Source: Trichomonas vaginalis G3
Taxonomy: Eukaryota > Parabasalia > Trichomonadida > Trichomonadidae
NCBI RefSeq assembly: GCF_026262505.1
Contig: NC_067205.1
Span: forward strand, 25,983,693 to 26,047,692
DNA: 64,000 bases
Direction: 5' to 3'
Shown piece after piece: positions 7,912 to 18,379 of this stretch (the first letter of the stretch is position 1; the number at the start of each line of letters is the position of its first letter). A model generated the notes under the pieces. It did no database searches. It was given only the letters and a program-made list of their open reading frames with translations, and was not told where the DNA came from. The position numbers and the translations under genes were made by a program.

Positions 7912-10801
7912 ATGAGTATAGCTGCATATGCGTATGAAGCTGACAGAGCTAAACGTTTATATTTTGGTCAATACTCTCTCACACTTACTGACAAATATAT
8001 TGTTATCACTGATGGAAATACTGAGAAATACATAACATGGAAGGACTATGAAAAGTTTGACCCTATTTTAACTCCATGTACTATGCCGTTTATAAAGGAC
8101 GGTGAAATTATTGAAAAAGATAATACAACCGTATATAGGTCTGTTTATGAAGCATTAGAATATATGTTGAATCATAACCCAAAAAGATTTGACCCAAGCA
8201 CTACACCATGTGCAATGCCTTTTATTAAGGACGGTGAAATCGTAAGAGTTTCGGATTCAACGGTTTACACAGCTGTTCAAAACAGTTTACAAAACATTTT
8301 AGCGAATATCTTTATTTCAGAAACTACAGAAATAAAATTACCATATATAACAGATGCTAAAGAAATTAAATCAAAAACGACAACATTATTTACGTCACTT
8401 AATGATTTAATGACTTATATCATTAATATTCCTGCACCAACTACAGCATTTGATCCAAACTCGACGGTTTGCAGTGTACCTTTCATAAATGACAGTTCAT
8501 TAATTACTTTAAGGGATTCGACAGTAAATGAATCATTAAAGGCGTCATTAATGAAAATCATTGATTTTAATTCATTCACGAATACATATAATTCATTCAT
8601 TAATGTTTCATATGCTTCTAAAGAAGGTGAGCCAAAAACTATTGATAAAGCGGTGTATGAAATAAAAGCATCAACGACGAAATTGAATTCGTTAACTTTT
8701 GACGGTGATAGTTTCGTTAATGACATAACATCGGGGAAAACAATTTTAACGAAAGAATACTTAAAATCTCATGTTAGTGAGTTCATTGAAATTGAAAAAG
8801 GAGGTGGAATTAAGTTCGATCCACTGAATTTCATTTTCAGCTTAGCGAATGCGGGTGTTAGTTTCGCTGAATGGACAACTATACAGAGTGAAATAAATGC
8901 AATATGGACGTTTTTGGGGTCAAAAGCGGGAATGGGTGAGCTTGTAAATGCTGCAAGAACATTAGGTGAAACAGGAAATTTTGTAGATGGTTTTAAAAGA
9001 CTTGTTTCAAATGTTTTAACAAAACACAAAGAAATTATTTAGATATACCGTACATAACGGACGGATTTTCGAACAGATAGCAACAAACCCTCCGGTTATG
9101 GCTGCGTTGATGATGGTTAGAGATATAAAACCACGTAACGAGGGAACGAAGAACATGAACAACAGGATACTGGTCGGGTTATTCGAGACATTAAAAACGT
9201 GTATCCTGAAGTTATTGATTTATTTAGAGGAGTTAATGATTCAATTTCAAAACATTCTATAACCCTCGATGAAGAGAATAAATTAACAGATTATATATTC
9301 GTCATTATTGCAGAATTAATGAAGAGAATAAATGAAAAAGGAATTGGTGATATCATTAATGTCAGCGATGTAATGATGAAAAGAAATTTTGACTCATTAT
9401 TTACAAAACCGAAAACAGAATATAGTCTTTATGACGTAATTACCGAATTAATGAAAAAGATTAATGATAATAAGAGTTCTGGCGGAAGAGTTGAATTAGA
9501 AGTGAATGATGTTAATGAGAAATTAGCCGAAAAAGCAGACAAAAATGAGCTTTTAGCTCTGAGTGATAAAGTCAAGAACCACGTTCATTATATAACTTCA
9601 GACGAACAGATTATAACGGACTACCATGGATATTTAACACAGGATGAACAAATAAGCACTGAAGATGTTAAATGAAAGATGATATAAATACATTCGTGCT
9701 AAAGGTTATGACATAAGCTGTACTGTACATTATGACACGGGTAAAGCGCTAGAAGCATTTAGTTATAACGATGAAATTTATGCCTCTACTTTCTCTGTTA
9801 AAGGTGTATTAGTTGAACCAAGATTTACTTTGAGAGTTAAGTCAAAAATAACGTTTGAAGATGCTATTAAAAGTAAAGCTGACAAAGTTGAACTCGAAGC
9901 AATGAACAAAGTTTTGAAATCTCATAAACACAACATCTCCGATATAAATGAACTTCAAGCTACATTAGACAGTAAAGCCGACAAGAACCATACACATGAA
10001 TCCTTCACTACTGTTAGAGCAGACGACATAATATTGAACTATACCCTTGGTTCAAGTGCACCTTTAGAGAATCCAAGTACAAGCGTAAAAGATACACTAA
10101 ACTCCTTAAATAGTAAATGTATGAACATTGAAGGTCATGCCAGAAACTTTGAAACACATGAACTACCAGCAATGTTAGATAAGAAAGCTGACAAAGAACA
10201 TACACATAAATCCTTCACTACTGTTAGTGCAGACGACATAATATTGAACTATGATTTGGGTTCAAGTGCACCTTTAGAGAATCCGAGTACAAGCGTAAAA
10301 GATACTCTTAACAATTTAGATAACAGTTGCAGGAATATCGAAGGTCATGCCAGAAACTTTGAAGTATATGAACTACCAGCAATGTTAGATAAGAAAGCAG
10401 ACAAAACAGAGCTTCAAACATTAAAGACTGACTGAAATACTTCAAACATTATATCCTATAGGCTCTATTTATACGTCAATGAATTCAACAAATCCAGCAA
10501 CAGTTTTAGGTTTTGGTACGTGGAAGCAGATTGTAGATAAATTCTTATACTGTGCTAACTCTTCAAAACAAACAGGAGGTTCGAAGAAAATTAAAGAAGC
10601 AAACCTTCCACCGCACACTCATACAGGAACGACAAACACAACAGGTAGTCATTCACATTCAATAACAAAAAGAGGTTATACAAATCTTGCAGCAGGTTCG
10701 GATAGACAGGGAATGAATAGATATGATATTTCAAGTGACCCAGTAGATTCAAGCGCAGGTATTTTCTGTGGAACCACAGGAAATCATTCACACACTTTCA
10801 C
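7912..10801 (+). pseudogene. Phage-tail-like fibre gene, repeats plus collar domain
   Basis: A long fibre gene, broken a few times. The N-terminal part has four imperfect repeats of about 65 aa built around PCTMPFIKDGEI. The middle has two 67-aa repeats starting KADKNHTHESFTTV. The last part has FGTWKQIVDKFLYCANSS and LPPHTHTG, the signature of the collar/tip domain of phage long tail fibres, with His-x-His motifs that bind metal in trimeric fibres. It lies next to the penton gene, as expected for a receptor-binding spike on the vertex. At 10802 the sequence switches abruptly to another gene of the element (see tandem array). Confidence 0.8.
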
Positions 10802-10804
10802 AAC

Positions 10805-11589
10805 AAGTAATTTAGACTGTAGTGCGAAAGATGAAACAAATGAACAGTATCTTTATGAAATGGAGGACCTCATCGACCATTTGCCTAAACTACCTGAAAT
10901 TCAGCAGCAAAAACTAACTATTCCTGAATTCGACGAAATTGAAGTCAAAGCAACTGACTCAGTAGAAATTAAGAAATTCATACGTAAAGTAAATTATGAA
11001 TTCCTTGGTTTTCATTGCAACCATAAAGTTATGGACAAAGATTGCGACATGGTTTATAAAAATATTTCTGACCTTTACAAATCCGAAGAATTTAAGACAT
11101 ACGATAACTTTGTTTCATTAGTTGCAAAATGTGTATGGCAGATAAGAGATAAAGATAGAAGAGGTAAAGTATGGAATGAACAGATAAAACCAGCAGCTTT
11201 TGAGTTAAAGAAAACCATTGACGCCTTAGTTGTTCTAGCTGGTTTATTTCAATGTATAACGCAAAACGATGCCGCAATGTTCAAAATGTAAAGCAGCAAT
11301 AAGAAAAATATAAACTACTCAGTCAAAGAGATAGAAAGAGATGCGAAACGACTATGCAGACTTAAAGAAAGAAGCAGAAAAGCCAGCAGAAGATAAAATG
11401 GATATGTTGACATTTCTTAATAAAAACTATCCAACAGCAGAAGATTTCCTTCTGTCTGACGTCAAGAAGAAATATAAAGAAACCTTCGGCATTGTTAAAA
11501 CTTTTGATATCCTCAGCGAAGAAATAGAAGCTACGAAATTGTTTAGGATTTCAAATATACATCGTATAATTCATGTAAAACGCTTGTGA
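10805..11589 (+). pseudogene. 321-aa gene, copy 1, lacking its start
   Basis: Matches the interior and end of the complete gene at 15179-16144 but is fused at its upstream side to the fibre gene at 10802, through the short shared sequence AACAA. Broken. Confidence 0.85.
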
Positions 11590-11650
11590 AAAAAGAGGTG
11601 AAAAAAGAGGTGAAAAAACAGGTGAGATCTCACCTCTTCACCTAAAAATT
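11582..11650. promoter_or_regulatory. GAGATC palindrome block, array unit 1
   Basis: Three AGGTGAAAAA direct repeats run into a GGTGAGATCTCACC palindrome and then CTCTTCACCT, at the 3' end of the 321-aa gene. Same block as in the terminal repeats. Confidence 0.7.
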
Positions 11651-11756
11651 ATTTTTGGTCAAAGCTTCCACGAGAGAAAAGATTCCTCATTCGCTAAGGA
11701 TTCCAAAAATGAAAAAATCATTGATTTCGGCTGAGAAAAAAAACAGCAAAACCCTT

Positions 11757-11819
11757 CTTCCACGGGAACAAAGAAATAAAGAAGAAATAAAGTAAATTTT
11801 TTATTTATTCCCGTGGAAG
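11757..11819. other. Hairpin CTTCCACGGGA
   Basis: An 11-bp perfect inverted repeat (CTTCCACGGGA / TCCCGTGGAAG) encloses an AT-rich loop. It lies in the gap of about 350 bp between the 321-aa gene and the reverse-strand gene and is repeated in units 2 and 3. Unknown role; transcript-end hairpin is possible. Confidence 0.55.
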
Positions 11820-11884
11820 ATAGAGCACTTTTATGATACTTTTTATTCACGACAAACAAGACAAACAAAGAAAATAAGAAAATA

Positions 11885-11958
11885 CGGCGCTGCCGCGGTT
11901 CGAACCACAGACCCTGACCCCTCCATAACACCACCTTAGACCACTGTGCTACGTAGCC
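11885..11958 (-). other. tRNA-like sequence, unit 1
   Basis: On the reverse strand TAGCACAGTGG resembles a pol III A box and GGTTCGAACC is a perfect B-box core; the distance between them (45 nt) is that of a tRNA. The acceptor and T-stem arms do not pair, so I do not call a working tRNA. The same stretch is kept in units 2 (16440-16513) and 3 (20994-21067). A tRNA-derived relic or a pol III promoter-like site are both possible. Confidence 0.4.
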
Positions 11959-12331
11959 TGTCGACATAAGATTTTATAAATTGCATATTTGACGTAAATT
12001 TATTTCCATCTGGCTTCCCACCGCATAAGATATTCATACGTGTTTGTAAGACATTCATTAAACTTCTTTCTATTGCATCTAATCTTGCGTTATTTTTTTC
12101 AATAACTTGTCTGTATTCTTCATCATCTCCAGCGGTGTTTGAGTCTTCACGTTTAAAATATTCATCCAATTTTTTATCTACAAATTTTATTAGTGTTTGA
12201 TTCACTTCGTTATGATAACGGTCATATTCTTTCAATACGTAAGTGAAGACAAAATGCGTCGTACCTTCAATCTTAAAGCTTAAAGAACTTTCAACACAGT
12301 TTTGAGGGTCTATCAGTGCGTCAATGAGATA
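11942..12331 (-). pseudogene. Mariner-interrupted gene, unit 1
   Basis: Reverse-strand gene with EYDRYHNEVNQTLIKFVDKK, an acidic middle and a helical C-terminal half (EYRQVIEKNNARLDAIE). Its 5' side is cut by mariner copy 1. The Polinton B gene at 45860-46323 shares the pattern EYDKNH and KFVNDRL, so the family is conserved between elements. Function unknown. Confidence 0.65.
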
Positions 12332-13635
12332 TAGGGTGTCCAAAGGTGCGTTTAGCACAGCGCTCTATATGAGACTATTAAAGGAGATATATGCTGATTA
12401 TAAATATATAATAAAAAATATGAATATATGTATATGATGAGTATGTTGTATTTTGGCGCCATGCCGGGATATAAAATGAATTTTGAGACAAGAGGCGGTT
12501 TCGCGGGAAATTTTGGCGGGATTTTTTTCATTTTTTTAATGAATCATAAAGAAAACATCCTCGCCCTTGCAAAAAAATGCAAAGACTGTAAAAAAATCTA
12601 CGAGACATTGGTAAAATGCTTCGGTATGGATGCTCCTAGCTATTCCACTGTAACGTATCATGTTAGGATGTATCACTTCATGAACAAAAAGGCGCCCATC
12701 ATAAAAATTGACAAAAAATCGCCGGATCAAAGAAAAATCAAAGCAATTCTTCAAGCGCTAGATGAAGACCCAAGAGCATCACTCAGAAGGATAGAGGAGA
12801 TGACAAAGATACCACGTACAACAGTCAGTTATTATCTGCACAATTATTTGAACTACAAACTAGCGTATACACGTTGGGTTCCGCACAACCTTAATTCAGT
12901 TCAAAAAAAATCTAGAGTCCAATCTTCGAAAGAGCTCCTCTCTATATTAGGTGCGTATCAATCCAAGAAGTTTCGCTTTTTAGTAACAGGGGATGAGTCT
13001 TGGTTTCAATATGCAGCAGAAGCCAAAATCATGTGGATCCCGAAGGATGAAAATCCGCAAACATTCCCGAAGAAAAAAATTGACACACCAATGATGATGT
13101 TGTCGGTTTTTTGGGGCGTGAATGGCATCATCGCAATTGATATTCTTCAAAAACCTAATACGATGAATGCTCAGTATCTAATTGACAATGTTCTTACTCA
13201 AATTATCAATTCTGATGAGTTTGAGAAATCCAAACAACAAAAACAAAAGTTTGCAATTCATTTTGATAATTCAAGAGTTCACAAAAGTCATAAGGTAATG
13301 AATTACTTGGTGGAAAACAATGTCAAAGTTGTTCCAAACCCAATTTATTCACCTGATATTGCACCCTCTGACTTTTATTTATTCGGCACGCTAAAAAAGA
13401 GAGCTGAAGGACGCGAATTCGCGAGTCCAGATGATCTTGAAAATTTTGTAAGAGAGCAATTTGAGCAATTTTCTCATGATGATTTAAAGCGTGTCTTTCA
13501 AGCCTGGATCGATCGCTGCGAACGCGTGATTGAATCCAATGGTGATTATATTTAAATAAACTTTATATATATGTAACTTGTTTATTTCTATTCGCAGTAT
13601 CCAGGTTTGTGCTAAACACACCTTTGGACACCCTA
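12332..13635 (+). mobile_element. Mariner (Tvmar1-like), copy 1, looks whole
   Basis: 1,304 bp with about 30-bp inverted repeats starting TAGGGTGTCCAAAGGTG and a TA at each side (12330-12331, 13636-13637). The length is the one I recall for Tvmar1 of T. vaginalis. The left flank is the reverse-strand gene, the right flank is the fibre gene, so the two flanks do not come from one target site. That points to recombination between two mariners inserted at different places. Confidence 0.93.
12539..13555 (+). CDS. Mariner transposase, DD34D, 338 aa
   Basis: Cut-and-paste transposase. I place the start at 12539 because TCATTTTTTTAATG gives a trichomonad initiator just upstream, while the longer frame runs through the 5' leader. 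The N-terminal 120 aa hold two helix-turn-helix regions (SYSTVTYHVRMY and IPRTTVSYYL) that bind the inverted repeats. The catalytic triad is D152 (VTGDESWF), D243 (IHFDNSRVH) and D278 (SPDIAPSDFY), spaced by 34 residues between the last two, the mariner signature. The frame is open to the end, so this copy may encode an active enzyme. Confidence 0.93.
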   Translation: MNHKENILALAKKCKDCKKIYETLVKCFGMDAPSYSTVTYHVRMYHFMNKKAPIIKIDKKSPDQRKIKAILQALDEDPRASLRRIEEMTKIPRTTVSYYLHNYLNYKLAYTRWVPHNLNSVQKKSRVQSSKELLSILGAYQSKKFRFLVTGDESWFQYAAEAKIMWIPKDENPQTFPKKKIDTPMMMLSVFWGVNGIIAIDILQKPNTMNAQYLIDNVLTQIINSDEFEKSKQQKQKFAIHFDNSRVHKSHKVMNYLVENNVKVVPNPIYSPDIAPSDFYLFGTLKKRAEGREFASPDDLENFVREQFEQFSHDDLKRVFQAWIDRCERVIESNGDYI

Positions 13636-13637
13636 TA

Positions 13638-13785
13638 TTTCAAGTGACCCAGTAGATTCAAGCGCAGGTATTTTCTGTGGAACCACAGGAAATCATTCAC
13701 ACACTTTCACAACAAATCCAACAGGCTCGGGTGCAGATTATATGCCACCATTTGTGACTATATTCGCATGGTATAGAGTTCAATG
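13638..13785 (+). pseudogene. Fibre gene 3' end, copy after mariner 1
   Basis: Starts at the TA next to the mariner and repeats the last part of the fibre gene, including the His-x-His HSHTFTT motif, then runs to the natural end (PPFVTIFAWYRVQ). The terminal FAWYRVQ type sequence is also typical of phage collar proteins. It shows where a mariner had sat in an ancestral fibre gene. Confidence 0.8.
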
Positions 13786-13826
13786 AACGCGCTTGAGCCT
13801 TGAATAAAATCTTTAACTTTACATAA

Positions 13827-14912
13827 ATGAGCTTGAAAGAAGTATTCGAACAACATCCATGGAGGTCATTTAAGAAGTTCAATGAAGCTGCAAAGAGTTG
13901 GGGATTTACTAACAGAGCTGAAGTGAAAAGGTTCTTTGACAAAAATGTTGTACATCAAACAAAAATAAACCCTTACGACTACTTTTTACCAATTTGCTCC
14001 AACACTCCTGACGCATACCAATTTGACACTCTCATTCAAAGCAGAAAAGGAGGACATAACCCATTCCTCATCTTCATTAATGTTAACACTCGTAAAGCAT
14101 ATGCATATCCAATGAGGAATAAAGGAACTCATGAAGTTTTAAGAGTTTTACAAAAGTTTGTAGCAGAACATAGCCCAAGTACTTTAACATCAGACCAAGA
14201 CAGTGCATACCTCAGCAATGAAATCACAGATTTTCTCATTAAGCATAACATAACTCACTACACTACTGAAGACCATAACCATAACATACTCGGCATCATA
14301 AACCGCTTCATAAGAACGCTCAGAGATTTAAACCAAGAGCGAGACTTTACCGAAGAAACAATGAAACATTTTCTCGAAGTATATAATTCCTCAACACATT
14401 CTACAACAGGACATACACCAAATTCAATGACACAACAACAAGAAGAAAAGTATATACAAAAGAAACGAAGCCAAACACAAAATATCAGAAATTCAACACA
14501 ATTTACCCTCATTCCTGGTACAAAAGTTCGTGTAGTTCTTGACGACAAACCGTTGACAAAGAAACGTTTAAGGTTAAGTAGAAACTATTATATCGTAGAC
14601 TCTACGCAAGGTAATGGATATCTTATAAAAGCTGCTGACGACTCCATTGCGTTTTATCCTCGTCATAAATTAGTTGAAAGTAGTAATGGCAAACTTGCTG
14701 AAACCATTGACGAAGCAAAGCGAGGAGTGGTTATTGAAATACTTGGCTATAACATAAACGATGACACTTATAAAGTAAGATATGAAGGAGGCGTTGAAGA
14801 TGTTATACCATCTAAGAACTTGAGAGAGTCAAAGCCAACACATCTGGGACCATTAGAGCGGGAGTACTGGAAAGACAAAAATAAGCCAGAAAGAATAAGA
14901 AAATTCTTCTAA
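13827..14912 (+). CDS. Polinton rve integrase with chromo-like tail
   Basis: 361 aa. Retroviral-type integrase fold: an N-terminal helical part, then the core with acidic positions in YQFDTLIQ and LTSDQDSAYLS, a RFIRTLRDLN helix after it, an SH3-like segment (PGTKVRVVLDDKPLTKKR) and a C-terminal chromo-like domain (KVRYEGGVEDVIPSKNLRES). It would insert the element into chromatin, with the tail likely reading histone marks. It sits right after the fibre gene, as in Polinton B. The frame looks whole in this unit. Confidence 0.88.
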   Translation: MSLKEVFEQHPWRSFKKFNEAAKSWGFTNRAEVKRFFDKNVVHQTKINPYDYFLPICSNTPDAYQFDTLIQSRKGGHNPFLIFINVNTRKAYAYPMRNKGTHEVLRVLQKFVAEHSPSTLTSDQDSAYLSNEITDFLIKHNITHYTTEDHNHNILGIINRFIRTLRDLNQERDFTEETMKHFLEVYNSSTHSTTGHTPNSMTQQQEEKYIQKKRSQTQNIRNSTQFTLIPGTKVRVVLDDKPLTKKRLRLSRNYYIVDSTQGNGYLIKAADDSIAFYPRHKLVESSNGKLAETIDEAKRGVVIEILGYNINDDTYKVRYEGGVEDVIPSKNLRESKPTHLGPLEREYWKDKNKPERIRKFF

Positions 14913-15004
14913 ACTTTTTCATTAGATGTAAATCAGACATGAATGAGAACAGTCATGTATTATTAATGGTACCATTTATTTTTGTCATAAATTTACACCA
15001 AAAA

Positions 15005-15062
15005 TAATGTTTAGGTGAAGAGGTGAGATCTCACCCGTTTTTTCACCTCTTTTTTCACCCTC
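15005..15062. promoter_or_regulatory. GAGATC palindrome block before 321-aa gene
   Basis: Inverted relative to the block at 16141-16203, so the 321-aa gene is enclosed by a pair of inverted copies, resembling a cassette. Starts TAGGTGAAGAGGTGAGATCT. Confidence 0.7.
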
Positions 15063-15178
15063 GCCGCTTAGCGGCTCAGATTGCTTTAGCTTTCTCGTGA
15101 ATTTTCATGAATTTCCTTAAGATAGAAAAATAAAGTTAGTTTTATTTTTATTTATTTTTTTTATTTTGTATAAAAGAT

Positions 15179-16144
15179 ATGATTTCAACAATCGGCACAA
15201 CAACAATTCAAGCCACGAACGGCGGGACTCTGTCCACAACTACAGCACCAAACTCGCTAGTCATGAATCCTACGTCAATGTTGGTAGAGATGAAAAGCTT
15301 TATTCCTTCTTCATATACTTTTGAAACAGAAATCCAGAAGATAAAGCAAGAACTTTTAACAAGTAATTTAGACTGTAGTGCGAAAGATGAAACAAATGAA
15401 CAGTATCTTTATGAAATGGAGGACCTCATCGACCATTTGCCTAAACTACCTGAAATTCAGCAGCAAAAACTAACTATTCCTGAATTCGACGAAATTGAAG
15501 TCAAAGCAACTGACTCAGTAGAAATTAAGAAATTCATACGTAAAGTAAATTATGAATTCCTTGGTTTTCATTGCAACCATAAAGTTATGGACAAAGATTG
15601 CGACATGGTTTATAAAAATATTTCTGACCTTTACAAATCCGAAGAATTTAAGACATACGATAACTTTGTTTCATTAGTTGCAAAATGTGTATGGCAGATA
15701 AGAGATAAAGATAGAAGAGGTAAAGTATGGAATGAACAGATAAAACCAGCAGCTTTTGAGTTAAAGAAAACCATTGACGCCTTAGTTGTTCTAGCTGGTT
15801 TTATTTCAATGTATAACGCAAAAACGATGCCGCAATGTTCAAAATGTAAAGCAGCAATAAGAAAATATAACTACTCAGTCAAAGAGATAGAAAGAATGCG
15901 AAACGACTATGCAGACTTAAAGAAAGAAGCAGAAAAGCCAGCAGAAGATAAAATGGATATGTTGACATTTCTTAATAAAAACTATCCAACAGCAGAAGAT
16001 TTCCTTCTGTCTGACGTCAAGAAGAAATATAAAGAAACCTTCGGCATTGTTAAAACTTTTGATATCCTCAGCGAAGAAATAGAAGCTACGAAATTGTTTA
16101 GGATTTCAAATATACATCGTATAATTCATGTAAAACGCTTGTGA
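15179..16144 (+). CDS. Unknown Polinton A protein, 321 aa, copy 2
   Basis: The only complete copy in the array. The first 50 aa are Thr/Ser-rich and low complexity. The middle is helical and charged (EMEDLIDHLPKLPEIQQQKL), and there is a CSKCK pair of cysteines near residue 222 that could be half of a zinc site. The last third is Lys/Glu-rich, coiled-coil-like. A TTTTTATTTTGTA stretch precedes the start. Flanked by inverted GAGATC blocks. I do not recognise the family; no counterpart in Polinton B is obvious. Confidence 0.75.
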   Translation: MISTIGTTTIQATNGGTLSTTTAPNSLVMNPTSMLVEMKSFIPSSYTFETEIQKIKQELLTSNLDCSAKDETNEQYLYEMEDLIDHLPKLPEIQQQKLTIPEFDEIEVKATDSVEIKKFIRKVNYEFLGFHCNHKVMDKDCDMVYKNISDLYKSEEFKTYDNFVSLVAKCVWQIRDKDRRGKVWNEQIKPAAFELKKTIDALVVLAGFISMYNAKTMPQCSKCKAAIRKYNYSVKEIERMRNDYADLKKEAEKPAEDKMDMLTFLNKNYPTAEDFLLSDVKKKYKETFGIVKTFDILSEEIEATKLFRISNIHRIIHVKRL

Positions 16145-16203
16145 AAAAAGAGGTGAAAAAAGAGGTGAAAAAACAGGTGAGATCTCACCTCTTCACCTAA
16201 AAA
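16141..16203. promoter_or_regulatory. GAGATC palindrome block, array unit 2
   Basis: Overlaps the stop of the 321-aa gene; same structure as the unit 1 block. Confidence 0.7.
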
Positions 16204-16523
16204 TTATTTTTGGTCAAAGCTTCCACGAGAGAAAAGATTCCTCATTCGCTAAGGATTCCAAAAATGAAAAAATCATTGATTTCGGCTGAGAAAAAAAACA
16301 GCAAAACCCTTCTTCCACGGGAACAAAGAAATAAAGAAGAAATAAAGTAAATTTTTTATTTATTCCCGTGGAAGATAGAGCACTTTTATGATACTTTTTA
16401 TTCACGACAAACAAGACAAACAAAGAAAATAAGAAAATACGGCGCTGCCGCGGTTCGAACCACAGACCCTGACCCCTCCATAACACCACCTTAGACCACT
16501 GTGCTACGTAGCCTGTCGACATA
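16204..16523. other. Intergenic stretch with hairpin and tRNA-like relic, unit 2
   Basis: Repeats unit 1: the CTTCCACGGGA hairpin at about 16313-16376 and the tRNA-like sequence at 16440-16513. The open frame across it is a by-chance translation of this non-coding DNA. Confidence 0.6.
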
Positions 16524-16887
16524 AGATTTTATAAATTGCATATTTGACGTAAATTTATTTCCATCTGGCTTCCCACCGCATAAGATATTCATACGTGTTT
16601 GTAAGACATTCATTAAACTTCTTTTCTATTGCATCTAATCTTGCGTTATTTTTTTCAATAACTTGTCTGTATTCTTCATCATCTCCAGCGGTGTTTGAGT
16701 CTTCACGTTTAAAATATTCATCCAATTTTTTATCTACAAATTTTATTAGTGTTTGATTCACTTCGTTATGATAACGGTCATATTCTTTCAATACGTAAGT
16801 GAAGACAAAATGCGTCGTACCTTCAATCTTAAAGCTTAAAGAACTTTCAACACAGTTTTGAGGGTCTATCAGTGCGTCAATGAGATA
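16524..16887 (-). pseudogene. Mariner-interrupted gene, unit 2
   Basis: Same reverse-strand gene as in unit 1, interrupted upstream by mariner copy 2. Confidence 0.65.
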
Positions 16888-18189
16888 TAGGGTGTCCAAA
16901 GGTGCGTTTAGCACAGCGCTCTATATGAGACTATTAAAGGAGATATATGCTGATTATAAATATATAATAAAAAATATGAATATATGTATATGATGAGTAT
17001 GTTGTATTTTGGCGCCATGCCGGGATATAAAATGAATTTTGAGACAAGAGGCGGTTTCGCGGGAAATTTTGGCGGGATTTTTTTCATTTTTTTAATGAAT
17101 CATAAAGAAAACATCCTCGCCCTTGCAAAAAAATGCAAAGACTGTAAAAAAATCTACGAGACATTGGTAAAATGCTTCGGTATGGATGCTCCTAGCTATT
17201 CCACTGTAACGTATCATGTTAGGATGTATCACTTCATGAACAAAAAGGCGCCCATCATAAAAATTGACAAAAAATCGCCGGATCAAAGAAAAATCAAAGC
17301 AATTCTTCAAGCGCTAGATGAAGACCCAAGAGCATCACTCAGAAGGATAGAGGAGATGACAAAGATACCACGTACAACAGTCAGTTATTATCTGCACAAT
17401 TATTTGAACTACAAACTAGCGTATACACGTTGGGTTCCGCACAACCTTAATTCAGTTCAAAAAAAATCTAGAGTCCAATCTTCGAAAGAGCTCCTCTCTA
17501 TATTAGGTGCGTATCAATCCAAGAAGTTTCGCTTTTTAGTAACAGGGGATGAGTCTTGGTTTCAATATGCAGCAGAAGCCAAAATCATGTGGATCCCGAA
17601 GGATGAAAATCCGCAAACATTCCCGAAGAAAAAAATTGACACACCAATGATGATGTTGTCGGTTTTTTGGGCGTGAATGGCATCATCGCAATTGATATTC
17701 TTCAAAAACCTAATACGATGAATGCTCAGTATCTAATTGACAATGTTCTTACTCAAATTATCAATTCTGATGAGTTTGAGAAATCCAAACAACAAAAACA
17801 AAAGTTTGCAATTCATTTTGATAATTCAAGAGTTCACAAAAGTCATAAGGTAATGAATTACTTGGTGGAAAACAATGTCAAAGTTGTTCCAAACCCAATT
17901 TATTCACCTGATATTGCACCCTCTGACTTTTATTTATTCGGCACGCTAAAAAAGAGAGCTGAAGGACGCGAATTCGCGAGTCCAGATGATCTTGAAAATT
18001 TTGTAAGAGAGCAATTTGAGCAATTTTCTCATGATGATTTAAAGCGTGTCTTTCAAGCCTGGATCGATCGCTGCGAACGCGTGATTGAATCCAATGGTGA
18101 TTTATTTAAATAAACTTTATATATATGTAACTTGTTTATTTCTATTCGCAGTATCCAGGTTTGTGCTAAACACACCTTTGGACACCCTA
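16888..18189 (+). mobile_element. Mariner copy 2, defective
   Basis: 1,302 bp, same flanks as copy 1 (reverse-strand gene on the left, fibre gene on the right, TA at 16886-16887 and 18190-18191). Nearly identical to copy 1. Confidence 0.92.
17095..18113 (+). pseudogene. Mariner transposase copy 2, frameshifted
   Basis: Same protein as copy 1 up to the middle. One G is missing from a G-run after the VFWG codons near 17667, which shifts the frame between the first and second catalytic aspartates, and a small change near the end alters the last residues. As read, it cannot give a full transposase, although a homopolymer base-calling error is a fair alternative. Confidence 0.88.
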
Positions 18190-18191
18190 TA

Positions 18192-18340
18192 TTTCAAGTG
18201 ACCCAGTAGATTCAAGCGCAGGTATTTTCTGTGGAACCACAGGAAATCATTCACACACTTTCACAACAAATCCAACAGGCTCGGGTGCAGATTATATGCC
18301 ACCATTTGTGACTATATTCGCATGGTATAGAGTTCAATGA
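18192..18340 (+). pseudogene. Fibre gene 3' end, second copy
   Basis: Identical in content to 13638-13785, again starting at the TA of the mariner. Confidence 0.8.
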
Positions 18341-18379
18341 ACGCGCTTGAGCCTTGAATAAAATCTTTAACTTACATAA

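Noticed and set aside
11885-11958. A true tRNA gene
   Set aside because: A- and B-box-like motifs fit, but acceptor and T-stem do not pair; kept as tRNA-like only.
11659-11967. 102-codon reverse-strand frame (and copies at 16214 and 20757 regions)
   Set aside because: It runs through the tRNA-like and hairpin DNA and has no coding-like composition.
12428-12538. Longer N-terminus of the mariner transposase
   Set aside because: It covers the 5' leader; the ATG at 12539 has an initiator just upstream and fits family length.
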